The notes under the pieces are model-generated. The model saw nothing but the letters and a program-made list of their open reading frames with translations. It had not been told where the DNA came from and did no database searches. Positions 1 through 10,406 of a stretch of DNA of 64,000 bases are shown one piece after another. Source of the stretch: Gadus chalcogrammus (taxonomy: Eukaryota > Chordata > Actinopteri > Gadiformes > Gadidae); NCBI RefSeq assembly GCF_026213295.1, contig NC_079415.1, forward strand, positions 22,282,639 through 22,346,638, read 5' to 3'. Position 1 is the first letter of the stretch. Each line of letters starts with the position of its first letter. A program made the translations under genes and the position numbers.

Positions 1-708
1 CTGAATAAAAGGTCTCTGAGACCGTAGTAACCTGCGACCCGGTGTCTAAAATACATTTACACTGGTAGCCTTCAACAAGGGCTGTCGTGCTGCAACGTGG
101 CCCAACAAGACCATGGGGTAAGGGTCTATAGTCGAGGTGTGAGCCATTCTGGGCATATTGTTCGGCCCTCACTACATTTGCTTTCAGGTTGGTTGAAATG
201 GAACTAGATAAAGGGGGGTGCACGGCTTCTGAACGTCCCGCAGCAGAAGCCCTTACCGGTTTAACGAGAACTCGGGCTGGCCCTGATGCTGCATCCTCCA
301 TTGGTCGCGTCTTTCCCTGAGCTCAAGGTTCTTCTGGTGTACAGCAGCAGGGTTTGGCTCGTTTAAACATAGGGCGGCAATGTGGCCATCTTGTTGGTTA
401 CATTTAGTTTATAACAAATCAAGGAAAACATAAAGCTTTTCATGTATTACACCATGACTAACAAACCAGAAGCAATATTAAGATAACTGATTCGCAAAGT
501 GAATTTATTTATTTTGTCTTATTTTTCTTCAAGTAACAACATTATATCGATTATCGCAATTGCCATACTAGACTACACAGGCTTATACAATTTGGGTCTG
601 TGTTTTCTTTTAAATCTGTGCGCTGATATCACTGATAACTGATAACTGACTATCATGTGCAAGTAGCGTTGGGACAAGTAGATTATTTTAATGACCATTT
701 AAATTCAG
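1..708. other. Unassigned sequence upstream of the KDZ exons
   Basis: No coding exon can be supported here. The stretch lies upstream of the first recognisable KDZ exon and probably contains further 5' exons, introns or the terminus of that transposon, but no terminal inverted repeat was seen. A short open frame starting at the ATG near 198 (beginning MELDKGGC) ends after about 40 codons and has no recognisable motif. The first 50 bases contain AATAAA followed by GC-rich sequence, vaguely like an LTR R/U5 region. Confidence 0.4.
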
Positions 709-1685
709 AAGACTAATCCTCCTGTTGATGCTCCTGACACTAGCTCTGAGGTGGTCTTTGCTCCAGAGGCTATTGGTATGTACTTTACATTGCTTCCAAT
801 TGCCCAAAGCATTGTGTTAAGATATTTTTTGGTTGTATCTGCAGTGTATGTAATCCTTTGTATTTGAAATTCAAATTATCAAAATTTGTTATGCCTTTAA
901 CAGCCACTACATACAGTACACTTAAATAAACAAATATTAGTGTTTTGATTTTTTTTATTAACCATTTTAACAGAGGGGTTTTTACAAGACCTCCAGCTGT
1001 CATTGTGTGATGCCACAGGAGATGAGATGGAAGCACCAACCCCAAGACCTCTTGTGGCTTCATCCAACTGGAGCACCAGAAAAACGATCTTTTCAGAAGG
1101 CTGGAGGGCAGCAAGACCACAGCTGGAACACTGCAGTTGCACTAGAAAATGTAGAAGCCCACATGTGCCAACAGTGTTCGAGCAATTCCGCTGTTGCCGT
1201 GATTGCCGTCCACGCCCTTTCTTCTGTGCCGAATGTGATGTCAGCATGCACACCAGACACCCCCTCCACAACAGAGATGGCAGTACTTCGGGATTCTTCC
1301 AGCCATTGCCCCCAACAACTTATGTGTTGAATAGGGCCCTTTTCCCCTGTGGTAAGTTCTGGTTTGTGAGTGTACAAAATATATTTTCTAGCTTGACTGA
1401 ACATTTAGCTTCTTCGTGTTAACTTTAATACTTTAATACTCAGCAGTGTGCTTCACATTCTTCAAGTCTTCTTAATTTTCTACTGTAAAGTTCATTCTAT
1501 TTTTTGTCAGAAATCCGTCACTTTACAATGTTGTATAACCCAGTCAAGAAAAATTATTATTAATCCATATTTTCTTTTTTCAGTGCGTTATGTACCTGTG
1601 GAGATCCCTGAAAAAATATGTGGTTGTCCAACAGACTCATTAAGGATCAAACCAGGAAAATCTGTGGCTGTGATCACAATGAATG
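709..1685 (+). pseudogene. KDZ (Kyakuja-Dileera-Zisupton) transposase gene, 5' exons, broken
   Basis: Three exons are visible: 709-775 (phase 0 to 1, donor GTATGT), 974-1351 (acceptor CAG, donor GTAAGT, phase 1 to 1) and 1584-1685 (acceptor TTTTCAG, donor GTAAGA, phase 1). The middle exon carries the cysteine cluster that precedes KDZ transposases: CRDC, then FFCAECD, then H/LH residues and the GFFQPLPPTTY segment. The third exon reads RYVPVEIP...KPGKSVAVITMNG. Part of the middle exon (about 1135-1190, with HMCQQCSSNSAV) reads only in the +1 frame, so two compensating single-base shifts bracket it. The gene resumes in phase at 59743 after a 57-kb insertion. Family assignment rests on the cysteine cluster plus the downstream half. 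It is a transposon gene, not a host gene. Confidence 0.8.
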
Positions 1686-1691
1686 GTAAGA

Positions 1692-1730
1692 CAGTGTATC
1701 CCACAGACCAAGGACCAATGTGTGGTGCGG
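1692..1730. repeat. hAT left terminal inverted repeat
   Basis: It begins CAGTGTATCCCACAGACC and pairs imperfectly with the right end at 59143-59180. It runs directly into a 24-base G run. Confidence 0.75.
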
Positions 1731-1752
1731 GGGGGGGGGGGGGGGGGGGGGG
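1729..1752. repeat. Poly-G tract (24 G)
   Basis: An uninterrupted run of G just inside the hAT terminus, followed by a (CGG)n-like GC-rich patch. The length is likely to be unstable or poorly sequenced. Confidence 0.9.
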
Positions 1753-1962
1753 TGCGCGGCGGCGGCGTCAGCGCACGAGTTTAGTTCTTACCTGAACTTT
1801 TGATTCTGTGACATTCAACGAATGAATTGCAACAGACAACTAAAGCTGGAGGTCTTTATTTCAATAACAAATAAACTCAAGACCTACCTGAACCAATATT
1901 TAACAACAATACTACTAATTACAACAAGACAACTAACTAAAATAATGAAACTGCATTATCCC

Positions 1963-2136
1963 TTATGTGCAAAGCTTGCATGCCCCATCAGAACACCTGA
2001 TCCTACGTGGGTTCCTGAAAAAGAACTCAAGGGCCCGATCATAAGGGACCTCATTCGGTTCTGGCCCATTTATGGCAATTCTTAAGCAGGCTGCCAGGTG
2101 TTCCCCTTGAAGCCTGTTCCTGAGGTCTGTTTTTAT
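1963..2136 (-). pseudogene. hAT transposase, last exon (C-terminal dimerisation tail)
   Basis: On the minus strand the acceptor TATCCCCAG ends at 2137 and the exon opens IKTDLRNRL, continuing through GEHLAACLRIA to a stop at 1963. This is the usual C-terminal tail of animal hAT transposases, which follows the SxxNCERDFSAINR block. That block ends in phase 0 at the donor near 15092, so the two exons join as ...AINR/IKTDL. The intron between them was 12.9 kb longer than normal after the Academ-like insertion. No stop interrupts this exon. Confidence 0.82.
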
Positions 2137-2209
2137 CTGGGGATAAAATAAAATAAAATGTTTTATCAATAAAATATTAAAATGCCCATTACTTCAAGAA
2201 ATACACTAA

Positions 2210-2530
2210 TAGTGGGGTCGGATGCATGCGTACTTTTTCTCAGTCATTTCAAATTGGTGTTAAAGTTTGGTTTTCACTTCTAAGTTGAAGTTTAGGGTCT
2301 ATAGAAAAATTTGAGTCCGAGTGTCAAACACACAGATAAAAAATGGCCTCTAGGGGGCGCCGCAAAATATGTAAACTGCTACAACTTTTGATTAGATTAA
2401 CCAAATTTAACAAATGAGGTATGTATGGATTCAGAATTAAAAGGAGAAACTGGTATGCTAGCATTTGGTGACCAGATAAAAATAAATACACTTTTAGCCC
2501 AAAATATTACATGGACACAAGCAAAATTAA
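2210..2530. repeat. Academ-like element, left terminal inverted repeat
   Basis: It is the inverse of 14754-15063. Shared landmarks are AGTTTAGGGTCTA, the GACACTCGGACTC block read inverted, a CTCTAGGGGGCGC block and CATGGACACAAGCAAAATT at the inner edge. The outer 20 bases are the most diverged part. Confidence 0.85.
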
Positions 2531-2570
2531 GTGTCAAGTGTGGAACTTCGTGCATCAATTTGCAGCAGGA

Positions 2571-2919
2571 TCACTTACCCCTGAACTTGAAAGAAGATGT
2601 GCTGTCTGATCCCGTGAATGCGTGGAAGAGAGCCATGGCTTTACATGTTTCTGTGCCCAGTTTTGTGGCGAGAGTGTTCAGGGAGATCATTCTTGATGTC
2701 TTTCCAGTTTTGAAGCAGATCCAGATTTCTGCAGTTGCATTCAAAGCCTTGATATGATGGAAATTACTCAGCAGGATTACGACAACATCTGTGTCTCCAG
2801 TATAGACCATCCCAACTGATGCTGTTTGGAGGGCATGGAGAAGATGCACTAGGACACGAGTGTCAGCTTCCTCGTGGTTGCAGCGATCCATTGGAGGACT
2901 GTTTCCAACATGGTGGACG
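2571..2919 (-). pseudogene. Academ-like transposase, C-terminal XPG/PIN-like nuclease segment
   Basis: This is the continuation of the frame broken by ERV copy 1. Removing the ERV and one GACG copy joins ADDCV to HHVGN with no frame change. Visible motifs are CNHEEADTRVLVHL (codons around 2850-2880) and YTGDTDVVVILL (around 2775-2805), the acidic pairs expected of an XPG/FEN-like metal-dependent nuclease. It then reads HAFTGSDSTSSFKFRG and meets GTAAGTGA at 2577, either a splice donor or the stop two codons on. The left inverted repeat starts only about 45 bases further on, so any normal C-terminal exon has been lost. Confidence 0.72.
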
Positions 2920-3585
2920 TGTTGGGCAAAATAACCTGCTGAGTACATTACAAATATAGCTAACTCCTACCCTAGCCTGATGAGCACATCACATGGCAGT
3001 CACATTACAATATAGTCAACTTTTAACACATAACACAAACATGATAATATAGTCAGGTCAAGGCCAGAGCCAAGGCCCCATTTCCCAAGCAGGCAAATGG
3101 TAAACACTCAGACAATGCAACAGTCATCCTCAAGAACGGGAGAGCCACATTAATTCATCACACAAGAGATACTTCGAGCACACAAGAGATACTTCGAGAA
3201 CAAAGGAGACACTGAGGAGCTCTTCCCCGTTAGTAGGAACACAAGAAGATACACTTGCATACACCAGGGCCTAGGAGCCAAGGTCAAGCAAAAACACACA
3301 GAACCACACACACCTCATCGAGAGGAGGATACAGTATAAAACTGTATCACACAGGGACTCATGACCCTTCTTCTTCTGAAGCAGACCTTCCACGGAGGCG
3401 AAGCTCCGGACGAACCATCAGCGCTGATTAGGGACTTAGACATATTCGATTTCTCACGCTTTATGACTCTGTATAACCGTTGCCACTTTACTTAATAAAT
3501 CCAAGGTCCTCGTGCCGACAGACTTTATTACCTCTCCGTCTCATTTTATCTGATCCAGTAACTAGACAGACCGTTTTTCCCTTCA
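2920..3585 (+). repeat. ERV copy 1 5' LTR
   Basis: It starts TGTTGGGCAAAATAACC and ends GTTTTTCCCTTCA. A TATA-like AGTATAAAACTG lies at 3333-3344 and the poly(A) signal AATAAA at 3494-3499, about 90 bases before the end, giving a normal U3-R-U5 order. A short direct repeat, ACACAAGAGATACTTCGAG, occurs twice in U3 (near 3161 and 3180), a possible enhancer duplication. Confidence 0.9.
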
Positions 3586-3588
3586 ATT

Positions 3589-3606
3589 TGGTGACCCCGA
3601 CGTGAT
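3589..3606 (+). other. Primer-binding site, tRNA-Trp type (ERV copy 1)
   Basis: TGGTGACCCCGACGTGAT lies three bases after the LTR. It is complementary to the 3' end of vertebrate tRNA-Trp including CCA, and complementarity continues for a few more T residues. The site marks the + strand as the coding orientation. Confidence 0.85.
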
Positions 3607-4006
3607 TTTTTCTGAATTGAACACGCAACTGGGAAACGAGAGACGGAGAGCGGCACGACCTCGGGACCCCGGAGCACCGGACCGATTCCTGCAGTCTCAC
3701 CTCGCGATCGCACAACAAAAGGTAGGCAGAACCTGTTGATAAAATCCAAACTCTGCATAGTTATATAGGAATCACATTAGGAGGTGAGACTGTGAGAGCG
3801 GTTCGCTACGGGATATCTCGTGGGGACGAATAGGACTGCATCTCAGCATTTCCCCATAAACCCGATTAACCCTAAACGCGTGACACATCGAATATCGGCT
3901 CGTTGCATGGTGAAAGAATACCGACGAGACCATAGGGCCTATAAGAATCGGTCATAGTGATACGAGACTACCGATGGCCAAGTAATGGATGTGTAATAAA
4001 TACACC

Positions 4007-4494
4007 TGTGTATCAAGAGGGTTCGAGGCCCCACCTGTGTATCAAGAGGGTTCGAGGCCCCACCAGTGTATCAAGAGGGTTCGAGGCCCCACCTGTGTAT
4101 CAAGAGGGTTCGAGGCCCCACCAGTGTATCAAGAGGGTTTGAGGCCCCACCAGTGTATCAAGAGGGTTAGAGGCCCCACCAGTGTATCAAGAGGGTTCGA
4201 GGCCCCACCTGTGTATCAAGAGGGTTCGAGGCCCCACCAGTGTATCAAGAGGGTTCGAGGCCCCACCAGTGTATCAAGAGGGTTCGAGGCCCCACCTGTG
4301 TATCAAGAGGGTTCGAGGCCCCACCAGTGTATCAAGAGGGTTTGAGGCCCCACCAGTGTATCAAGAGGGTTAGAGGCCCCACCAGTGTATCAAGAGGGTT
4401 CGAGGCCCCACCTGTGTATCAAGAGGGTTCGAGGCCCCACCTGTGTATCAAGAGGGTTTGAGGCCCCACCTGTGTATCAAGAGGGTTAGAGTCC
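4007..4494 (+). repeat. 29-bp minisatellite in the ERV leader
   Basis: About 16-17 head-to-tail copies of a 29-base unit containing TGTATCAAGAGGGTT and GAGGCCCCACC, with minor variants (CCTGT/CCAGT, TTCGA/TTAGA/TTTGA). Since 29 is not a multiple of 3, all three frames stay open across it. The overlapping repetitive open frames are therefore not evidence of coding. ERV copy 2 has a different repeat at the same place. Confidence 0.9.
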
Positions 4495-7300
4495 CCCTCT
4501 TTGTTTGTGTATTAAATAATTCTATGTGGAAAGAAGGTTAAGAGTCCCTTTGCAGAGGAAACCGTATGCCTGGGGCACGAGTGACACACAGAGAGACAGT
4601 GTGTGTATGCGTGAGAGAGACTGTGTGTGTGTGTGTGTAAGAGGCCCAGAGAGATTGAGACGGAGAGACTGTGTGTGTGTGTGTGTGAGAGGCCCAGAGA
4701 GAGAGAGAGAAGAGAACGAGCGTATTTGTGGGCCGGCGAAATATAGAAATAAATCAATCAATGATAACCCGGCTATGTGTGCAACGCTTACCTGCTTTGT
4801 TATGCCCAACGCTATTTTGCCGTGTCTGATTAGTGTGGGTGCGGGACACAGAACGAGAGGTCCGTTGATATGTTTCTGTGTGTGCGTTTGGAGGAGACAG
4901 AATGAGAAAGGTCTGTTTAGGTGTGTGTGTGAGAGGGAGCGAGAGAGATAGCAAGGAGAGATAGCAAGGAGAGCTAAAGTCGAAGGACGATCGAGAGGGA
5001 CCATTTTCCCTCTAGACAGTTGGAGGTAGCGATAGAGTGCGTGTTTTTCTAACAATGAACGGTTGTTTCAGGACCACGAGAAGGGGCTCTGTATGGTTTT
5101 CAGGCCCAGAGTGTAATCCCCTTTCCCATATGTGTAGTCCTCCCATTTGAGGTCCCCGTCCACCATATTTGAAGTCCTCTACTCCACCTCATGTTGTAGT
5201 TCCCCTCCCTAAAATTGTATGGAAGTTAGAACCTGTGAGGGTGTTTTGGTTCGGCCTGACGAGGCCTGTACCAATTTCGGTGGTCAGCTTCTAGTTTTGT
5301 GTATATAGAAATTTGGAAAGGGGGAGCAGTATTAAGTTATATATAATAAAGTGAAAAGTTATTTGTGAATGAAGGGACAGAAGGATCTTTTTGTGTGTGA
5401 GAGATAGTTATTAGGCCTTGTTCCATGATGGAGAGTTGAGGATGTTGCATTCCAGGCTTATCTGTTAACGGTCCTAGCTGCTGCTTGACCCTAAGGGGAG
5501 TGAGGAAGGGTGAGAGAGAGAGAACACATTTCCCCCCCCATTTGTCGAGCTACACCATTCAGGCAGTACAGAGAGACACACTAACACACAGTACAGAGAA
5601 AGGAAATAGAGTGTGTTCAACTGAAAGCGTGTGGTGGCCATACGCCATAAAACACCACATATCCAAGGAATGCAGGTAGAGCTCTGTTGAGTTTTCAGGC
5701 TTTGATAAATTTGTAGTTCCCTGTCTGCCATGTTTGAAGTTCCTTGTAGTCTCTGTCCATAGGTTTCACCTGAACAACCCCTCTGCTGGCCGAGAAAAGG
5801 AACTACCCATGGTTTCTCTCACACCCAGCCCCCAGAGCACACTCGCTTTCAAGGCGTTATGGCCGCACCCAACGTGGGAGGGAGACACAGAGAGAGAGAG
5901 AGAAGCCACATTCCACCCTTATCTGTTGTCTTGCACCAAACAGCACCCCGTACTGAGGAGTGAGAGAGAGCGTGTTCTCCTGAAGGAGGGAGAGAGTCAC
6001 AGGGAGACACACAGTGGATATTCACATTATGGCTAATTTGTTTTAGTTTTAGTTTTGTTTTTTGTCTTCCTAGGACAACAGTTATCATTCATGATGATGA
6101 ACATCGAAGTTCATGAGGTTAGAAGGACAATAACGTTGATACTTTAAAAGGACAACAGTGATGCTAATCTAATGCAATTGGACTAAAGAAGGTGTTGCTA
6201 TCAACTAAGTGATTAATATTATTTTCACACTGGAAAGAATAATTGAATAAATATGGATATGATAAAGATGAGAATAATAATAAAAAAAATAAAACGTAAT
6301 ATTGATAAACTGTACAAGTAGGACAACACCTATTAAAATATGGGGTATATCTCTTTGGTCAAGGATGACAGGTGGATTAGCGCTACATCTGCTGGGAAGG
6401 GATCCTACATGCTATGTTGTCAATTTGGATTCGGAAGTAGTGGGTTTACCTTTCAAATGCCACTACTGCTGCTGCAACACTTTAATAATTTTAACTCTGA
6501 TAAATGACTTTTTGTTTTATAGTTTCCCTGAGGAGTATTCATTACGCACACACATTTGGCTGCATAGGGCAGTTGAGGCTGAAGACTCTGTCTCCATCCC
6601 TCCACTTTGCGATCTATACCACCATATGGGTGGGGATTGATTGTATCCCAGGTGTGGCATCCTGCAGCGAGCCAGTATGGAAGGCTGGTTAGCCAACGAC
6701 GGGTAAGATCCCACCTTGACACCCGGGACGACCTAAGGCAGGCACAGTCACGATTACTTGGCAGAGTCGCTGTGGGCACTGGCTTACTTGATCATGAAGT
6801 CACGAGCTGCAACAATCATAGGAAGTGCCGGGTGGGGTGTAAGGTGGAGGAGGAACAGGGGTCAGATATGTCAGCTCTGGCAGCAGAGGTGGTCTTGGAA
6901 CGGGGCATGTCGCGTTTTATTTTATTTTATTTTACCTTTGTGGTATAGAAGCCCACTAACGCATGTACGTTTTTCGGTTTAGTGCATGACTTTGGAACAG
7001 CGTGGTTTCAGGCGGCTGATGGTAAACCCACCCATATTGGGCTTTGGTTTTGGACATACTGGTTTCGATTTCCCTTCCCAAAAGATTGGCTTTAATTTGC
7101 TGATGGTTAAGGTTAGACGTTTCGACGTTGGTTGCACCAACGGCGTTCTTAGATTTGCTTATCCTTTAATGCGCATGGTTTTGACCATTGCGCAAGGGGG
7201 GAGGTATTGAGGAGAATTAAAAATAATAATAATAATAATAATAATAATTAGAAAACAAGGTTTTTCTTCACCATACTTGCAAACAATGATTGACATCCAG
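4495..7300 (+). other. ERV copy 1 leader and central non-coding interior
   Basis: No retroviral gene is recognisable. The stretch holds GT and GA microsatellites (4600-4960), CT/GA-rich patches shared with ERV copy 2, and an (ATA)n run near 7220-7250. An open frame of 112 codons at 6302-6640 is almost unchanged in copy 2 (52509-52847), but overall copy similarity can explain that. It matches no family I recognise. Confidence 0.6.
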
Positions 7301-7327
7301 CTAAATGAGTGTGAAATACAGTGTTCA

Positions 7328-7735
7328 ACAGATGGGTAGAAGCAGTCCCATCAAAAGACCAAAGTGCGACTACAGTAATCAAGTTTCTGACTGGAGAAGT
7401 CAAGGCAAGGTTTGGACTTCCGTCAGAAATAAGCTCAGACAAAACGTTTATTCAGAGAACACTCAAACAAGTGATTCAACATTTGCATGTCAAATAAAGA
7501 CTAGATTACGCCCCAATCCTCAACCACAAGGTATGGTGGAAAGAGTGAATGGGACGCTCAAGACAAAAATTAACAACATTTGTGCAGGCACTAAATTGAA
7601 TTGATGCACTACCACTGACACTAATGAGTTATCGCATGAAAACTAACAGAACGACGCATCTAACCCCGCATGAAATGCTTAAGGGTCGACCCATGCCTTC
7701 ACTTAACATTCAAGGGTCCCAAAAGGGACTTCCAT
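7328..7735 (+). pseudogene. Retroviral integrase remnant (ERV copy 1)
   Basis: The translation shows pieces of a retroviral integrase core in more than one frame. An upstream block carries a WVEAVPSKD-type segment and a SSD motif, and a downstream block carries the PQGMVERVNGTLK motif with the catalytic glutamate. Stops and frame changes separate the blocks, and part of the core between them looks deleted. The carboxy-terminal LTPHEMLKGRPMP segment near 7660-7700 is typical of gamma/epsilon-like retroviruses. No active protein can be made from this locus. Confidence 0.7.
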
Positions 7736-7992
7736 TAGAATAATTAGAAATAGGATTAAGGAAAATATGTTTGAACATCTAACTGTTGTACATAAGTTTA
7801 TAATTCCAGCAAGAGGAACACAAAGTTCCAGGGCCAGAGGAGGAGCCAGATGCAGACACGCCCGGAGCCGACCAACTACCCAAGGATGATGCAATCAGAT
7901 TTCGGCAGGGTTTGAATCAGTCCTGTTTTGGTGGTCCACTATTAACAAAAATGTTGTTTGGATAAATAGTATATACTATAATCAGCAACGTT

Positions 7993-8200
7993 TTGTCAAT
8001 TTTTCCACGGATAAGGTCAAGGGACTATATAGATATAGATATGCTATTGGCAGAGCAAGGAGGGGTGTGTGGGATGATAAAGACGACATGTTGTACTTTT
8101 ATCCCCAATAACACAGCACCGGATGGGTCGGTGGCCAGGGTGCTGGCAGGGTTACAGTCCCTCAGATTAGATTTGGCAGAGAGAATTCCGGCATTAATGA
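7993..8200 (+). pseudogene. Retroviral envelope TM-subunit remnant (ERV copy 1)
   Basis: A short open frame carries an AEQGGVC segment followed by C-x6-CC spacing (CGMIKTTCC), the disulfide motif of the transmembrane subunit of gamma-like retroviral envelopes. The surface subunit, fusion peptide context and membrane anchor are not seen, so this is an isolated fragment. ERV copy 2 lacks it. Confidence 0.65.
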
Positions 8201-8412
8201 CCCCTTCACAGGATGGATGGAGAGCCCAATGAGCGATGGGCGCTACAGGTGCAGCAGGTGCCATCCAAGCTTACCTGGGGATCGAGAGTTTGGACGAGGG
8301 ACCACCAGAGGGGCCCGACCTGATCCGGCTGGAGAACATGGAACAGACCCCTGCCCCACTGTCCAAGAGCCCCCCACGCAATGCAGCGCGCCAATACATG
8401 AAGATCACCTGA

Positions 8413-8498
8413 CCCCCCCCCCCCCCCCCCCCCTCCCTTCCCCATCCCAGCCACTACAAGCAAACCCCACCACCACACCCCCCCCCCCCCCCCCCCCC
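8413..8498 (+). repeat. Two poly-C tracts
   Basis: C runs at 8413-8433 and 8478-8498 flank a C/A/T-rich stretch. In ERV copy 2 a single C run at about 54074 marks the edge of a deletion that removed the sequence equivalent to about 7829-8490. Confidence 0.85.
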
Positions 8499-8499
8499 G

Positions 8500-9710
8500 C
8501 CTGTGACGTACTAGTAACCTCTCCAGGTGGGCTGCCCCATTCCCGTCCCCGCCAACGGCACCACCCCCCTCCCACCTGATGCACCCACGTCGCCCGGACC
8601 AGGGATCTGCGTTCCGGCACCAGGGGCTGCGGCCCGTTCCCTTAAGGCTTGAGGGCGCCCCTGGCTGTATTCGCTTCTGTACGCTTCACTGTGTTTAGCC
8701 GCTCCCATATCTATGCCCGCGTCTACGCAACCGACGCCGGGAACGCAAATGTTGTTGTTTATATCGCTGTCCCACTAGATGGAGCTCGGGGATACACACG
8801 GGCGAGATTCCAGGGGCCTTGATTGCCCGTTTATCAGATGAGGTCCTGAGCGCAGTTGAATAAAAGGGTCTAATGCTCAGGTGGCGCCTTGCGACCACCT
8901 GCCCGTGATGACGCTCAGGACTATTCCGTGGTTTCAGTTGTTCCCGTGCCCCGGGCCTACCCTGGATACCCCATGCGTGTGATTGCTTATTGTTACACGA
9001 CCAGCTAACTCACATCCTTAGTGTGTGGTCATCTGGGGATGGGTTGAGGGGGATTGCCATTCGTTATCTACCTCATATCTTTCTATTATTATTACTATTA
9101 TTTAGGGACACGTTTCATGGTTGCATTTCTTTCCTGTGATTGTTATTGTGTAGTGTCTGTGTGATTGTTGCATTTTTGTTATATTGTTATTGTTTACTGT
9201 TAGTCTTATTGCTGCTTTTTGCTGATACTGTTTTTGTTTGGAGTTTGTTTTATTGTTGCATTTCGTTATTATTATTATGGTTTGGTGTTGGTTTTGTTGT
9301 GTGGCCAGCTTTGTTGTTGGTTGTTGTTTTTTGGTATAGTTTGATATTTGTTTTAGTATTGTTGTATGCTTGTATTTTTTTTTTTTTTTTTTTTTTATTA
9401 TTATTATTTTTTTTTTTTCTCTTTTTTGTGTATTACCTGCTGCCACTTTACTTGGTATTGTCTGTTCGCGATGTAAGGCCGGGGTGGATGCCACCCCCTA
9501 GGTGGGGTGTGTATGGCATACCCATGTCTGAAGCAGGGGTAGCGTTTCTCCCACGTGGTTCCCCATACACCCGGTCCAGCGAGTTGTTTTAGTCCCATGC
9601 TCATGGTTGTTTGTTTTTATGATCATTTTGCCTTCTTTCTGTTATTTCTAAAAAGTGTTATGATGGTAGTCCCGCGCTGAAGTCCTATCCCTCGTACCCC
9701 TAATGAGTAA
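8500..9710 (+). other. ERV copy 1 3' non-coding region
   Basis: No gene is recognised. A TTGAATAAAAGGG segment near 8858 carries an AATAAA signal and resembles an LTR R region, possibly a relic of an older LTR. 9100-9430 is strongly T/G-rich and ends in T runs, which produces a long hydrophobic but meaningless open frame. Confidence 0.55.
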
Positions 9711-9740
9711 AAGTCGTCTTGCGACGACTTGAGGGGGATA
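9711..9740 (+). promoter_or_regulatory. Hairpin and polypurine tract before the 3' LTR
   Basis: A perfect 8-bp stem with a TTGC loop (AAGTCGTC/GACGACTT, 9711-9730) is followed directly by GAGGGGGATA and the LTR start. The purine tract is the expected plus-strand primer. The hairpin is kept exactly in ERV copy 2 at 55261-55280. Confidence 0.75.
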
Positions 9741-10406
9741 TGTTGGGCAAAATAACCTGCTGAGTACATTACAAATATAGCTAACTCCTACCCTAGCCTG
9801 ATGAGCACATCACATGGCAGTCACATTACAATATAGTCAACTTTTAACACATAACACAAACATGATAATATAGTCAGGTCAAGGCCAGAGCCAAGGCCCC
9901 ATTTCCCAAGCAGGCAAATGGTAAACACTCAGACAATGCAACAGTCATCCTCAAGAACGGGAGAGCCACATTAATTCATCACACAAGAGATACTTCGAGC
10001 ACACAAGAGATACTTCGAGAACAAAGGAGACACTGAGGAGCTCTTCCCCGTTAGTAGGAACACAAGAAGATACACTTGCATACACCAGGGCCTAGGAGCC
10101 AAGGTCAAGCAAAAACACACAGAACCACACACACCTCATCGAGAGGAGGATACAGTATAAAACTGTATCACACAGGGACTCATGACCCTTCTTCTTCTGA
10201 AGCAGACCTTCCACGGAGGCGAAGCTCCGGACGAACCATCAGCGCTGATTAGGGACTTAGACATATTCGATTTCTCACGCTTTATGACTCTGTATAACCG
10301 TTGCCACTTTACTTAATAAATCCAAGGTCCTCGTGCCGACAGACTTTATTACCTCTCCGTCTCATTTTATCTGATCCAGTAACTAGACAGACCGTTTTTC
10401 CCTTCA
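9741..10406 (+). repeat. ERV copy 1 3' LTR
   Basis: Same 666 bases as 2920-3585 as far as I can read, ending CCCTTCA. It is followed by the TSD GACG and the interrupted Academ-like frame. Confidence 0.9.

Larger units (their letters stand above)
2920..10406 (+). mobile_element. ERV copy 1: non-autonomous endogenous retrovirus-like element
   Basis: A complete proviral layout: 666-bp LTRs at 2920-3585 and 9741-10406 that read as identical, TSD GACG on both sides (2916-2919, 10407-10410), a tRNA-Trp primer-binding site at 3589 and a polypurine tract before the 3' LTR. The interior has no recognisable gag, protease or reverse transcriptase. Only broken integrase and envelope transmembrane remnants remain, after a long non-coding leader of tandem repeats. 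LTR identity points to recent movement although the interior is dead, so the proteins must have come from another copy. ERV copy 2 shares the same defects. Confidence 0.85.

Noticed and set aside
1..60. LTR R/U5-like start of the window (GAATAAAAGG...TGCGACC), similar in layout to 8858-8900
   Set aside because: Similarity is short and could be chance; no LTR borders are visible.
1003..1422. Possible host gene exon with a B-box-like cysteine cluster
   Set aside because: The cluster and the following exons match the order seen in KDZ transposases, and the gene continues at 59743.
3957..4461. Several overlapping open frames with repeated VYQEG/CIKRV/FEAPP motifs
   Set aside because: They are the three frames of a 29-bp tandem array, which stays open in every frame by chance. 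No start context and no conservation in ERV copy 2.
4007..4494. CRISPR-like array
   Set aside because: Units are directly adjacent with no unique spacers, and the genome is eukaryotic. It is a minisatellite in an ERV leader.
4512..5055. Ser/Leu/His-Thr rich open frames on both strands
   Set aside because: Translations of GT and GA microsatellites, not proteins.
6607..6948. Possible gene fragment shared by both ERV copies (open frame with YGRLVSQRRVRSHLDTRDD)
   Set aside because: No known domain; identity between copies is explained by their recent common origin.
8206..8620. Glycine- and proline-rich open frames
   Set aside because: Produced by poly-C tracts; no matching frame in copy 2.
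9140..9592. 150-codon very hydrophobic open frame resembling a membrane protein
   Set aside because: It comes from a T/G-rich low-complexity stretch with long T runs; the copy 2 equivalent does not keep the frame.
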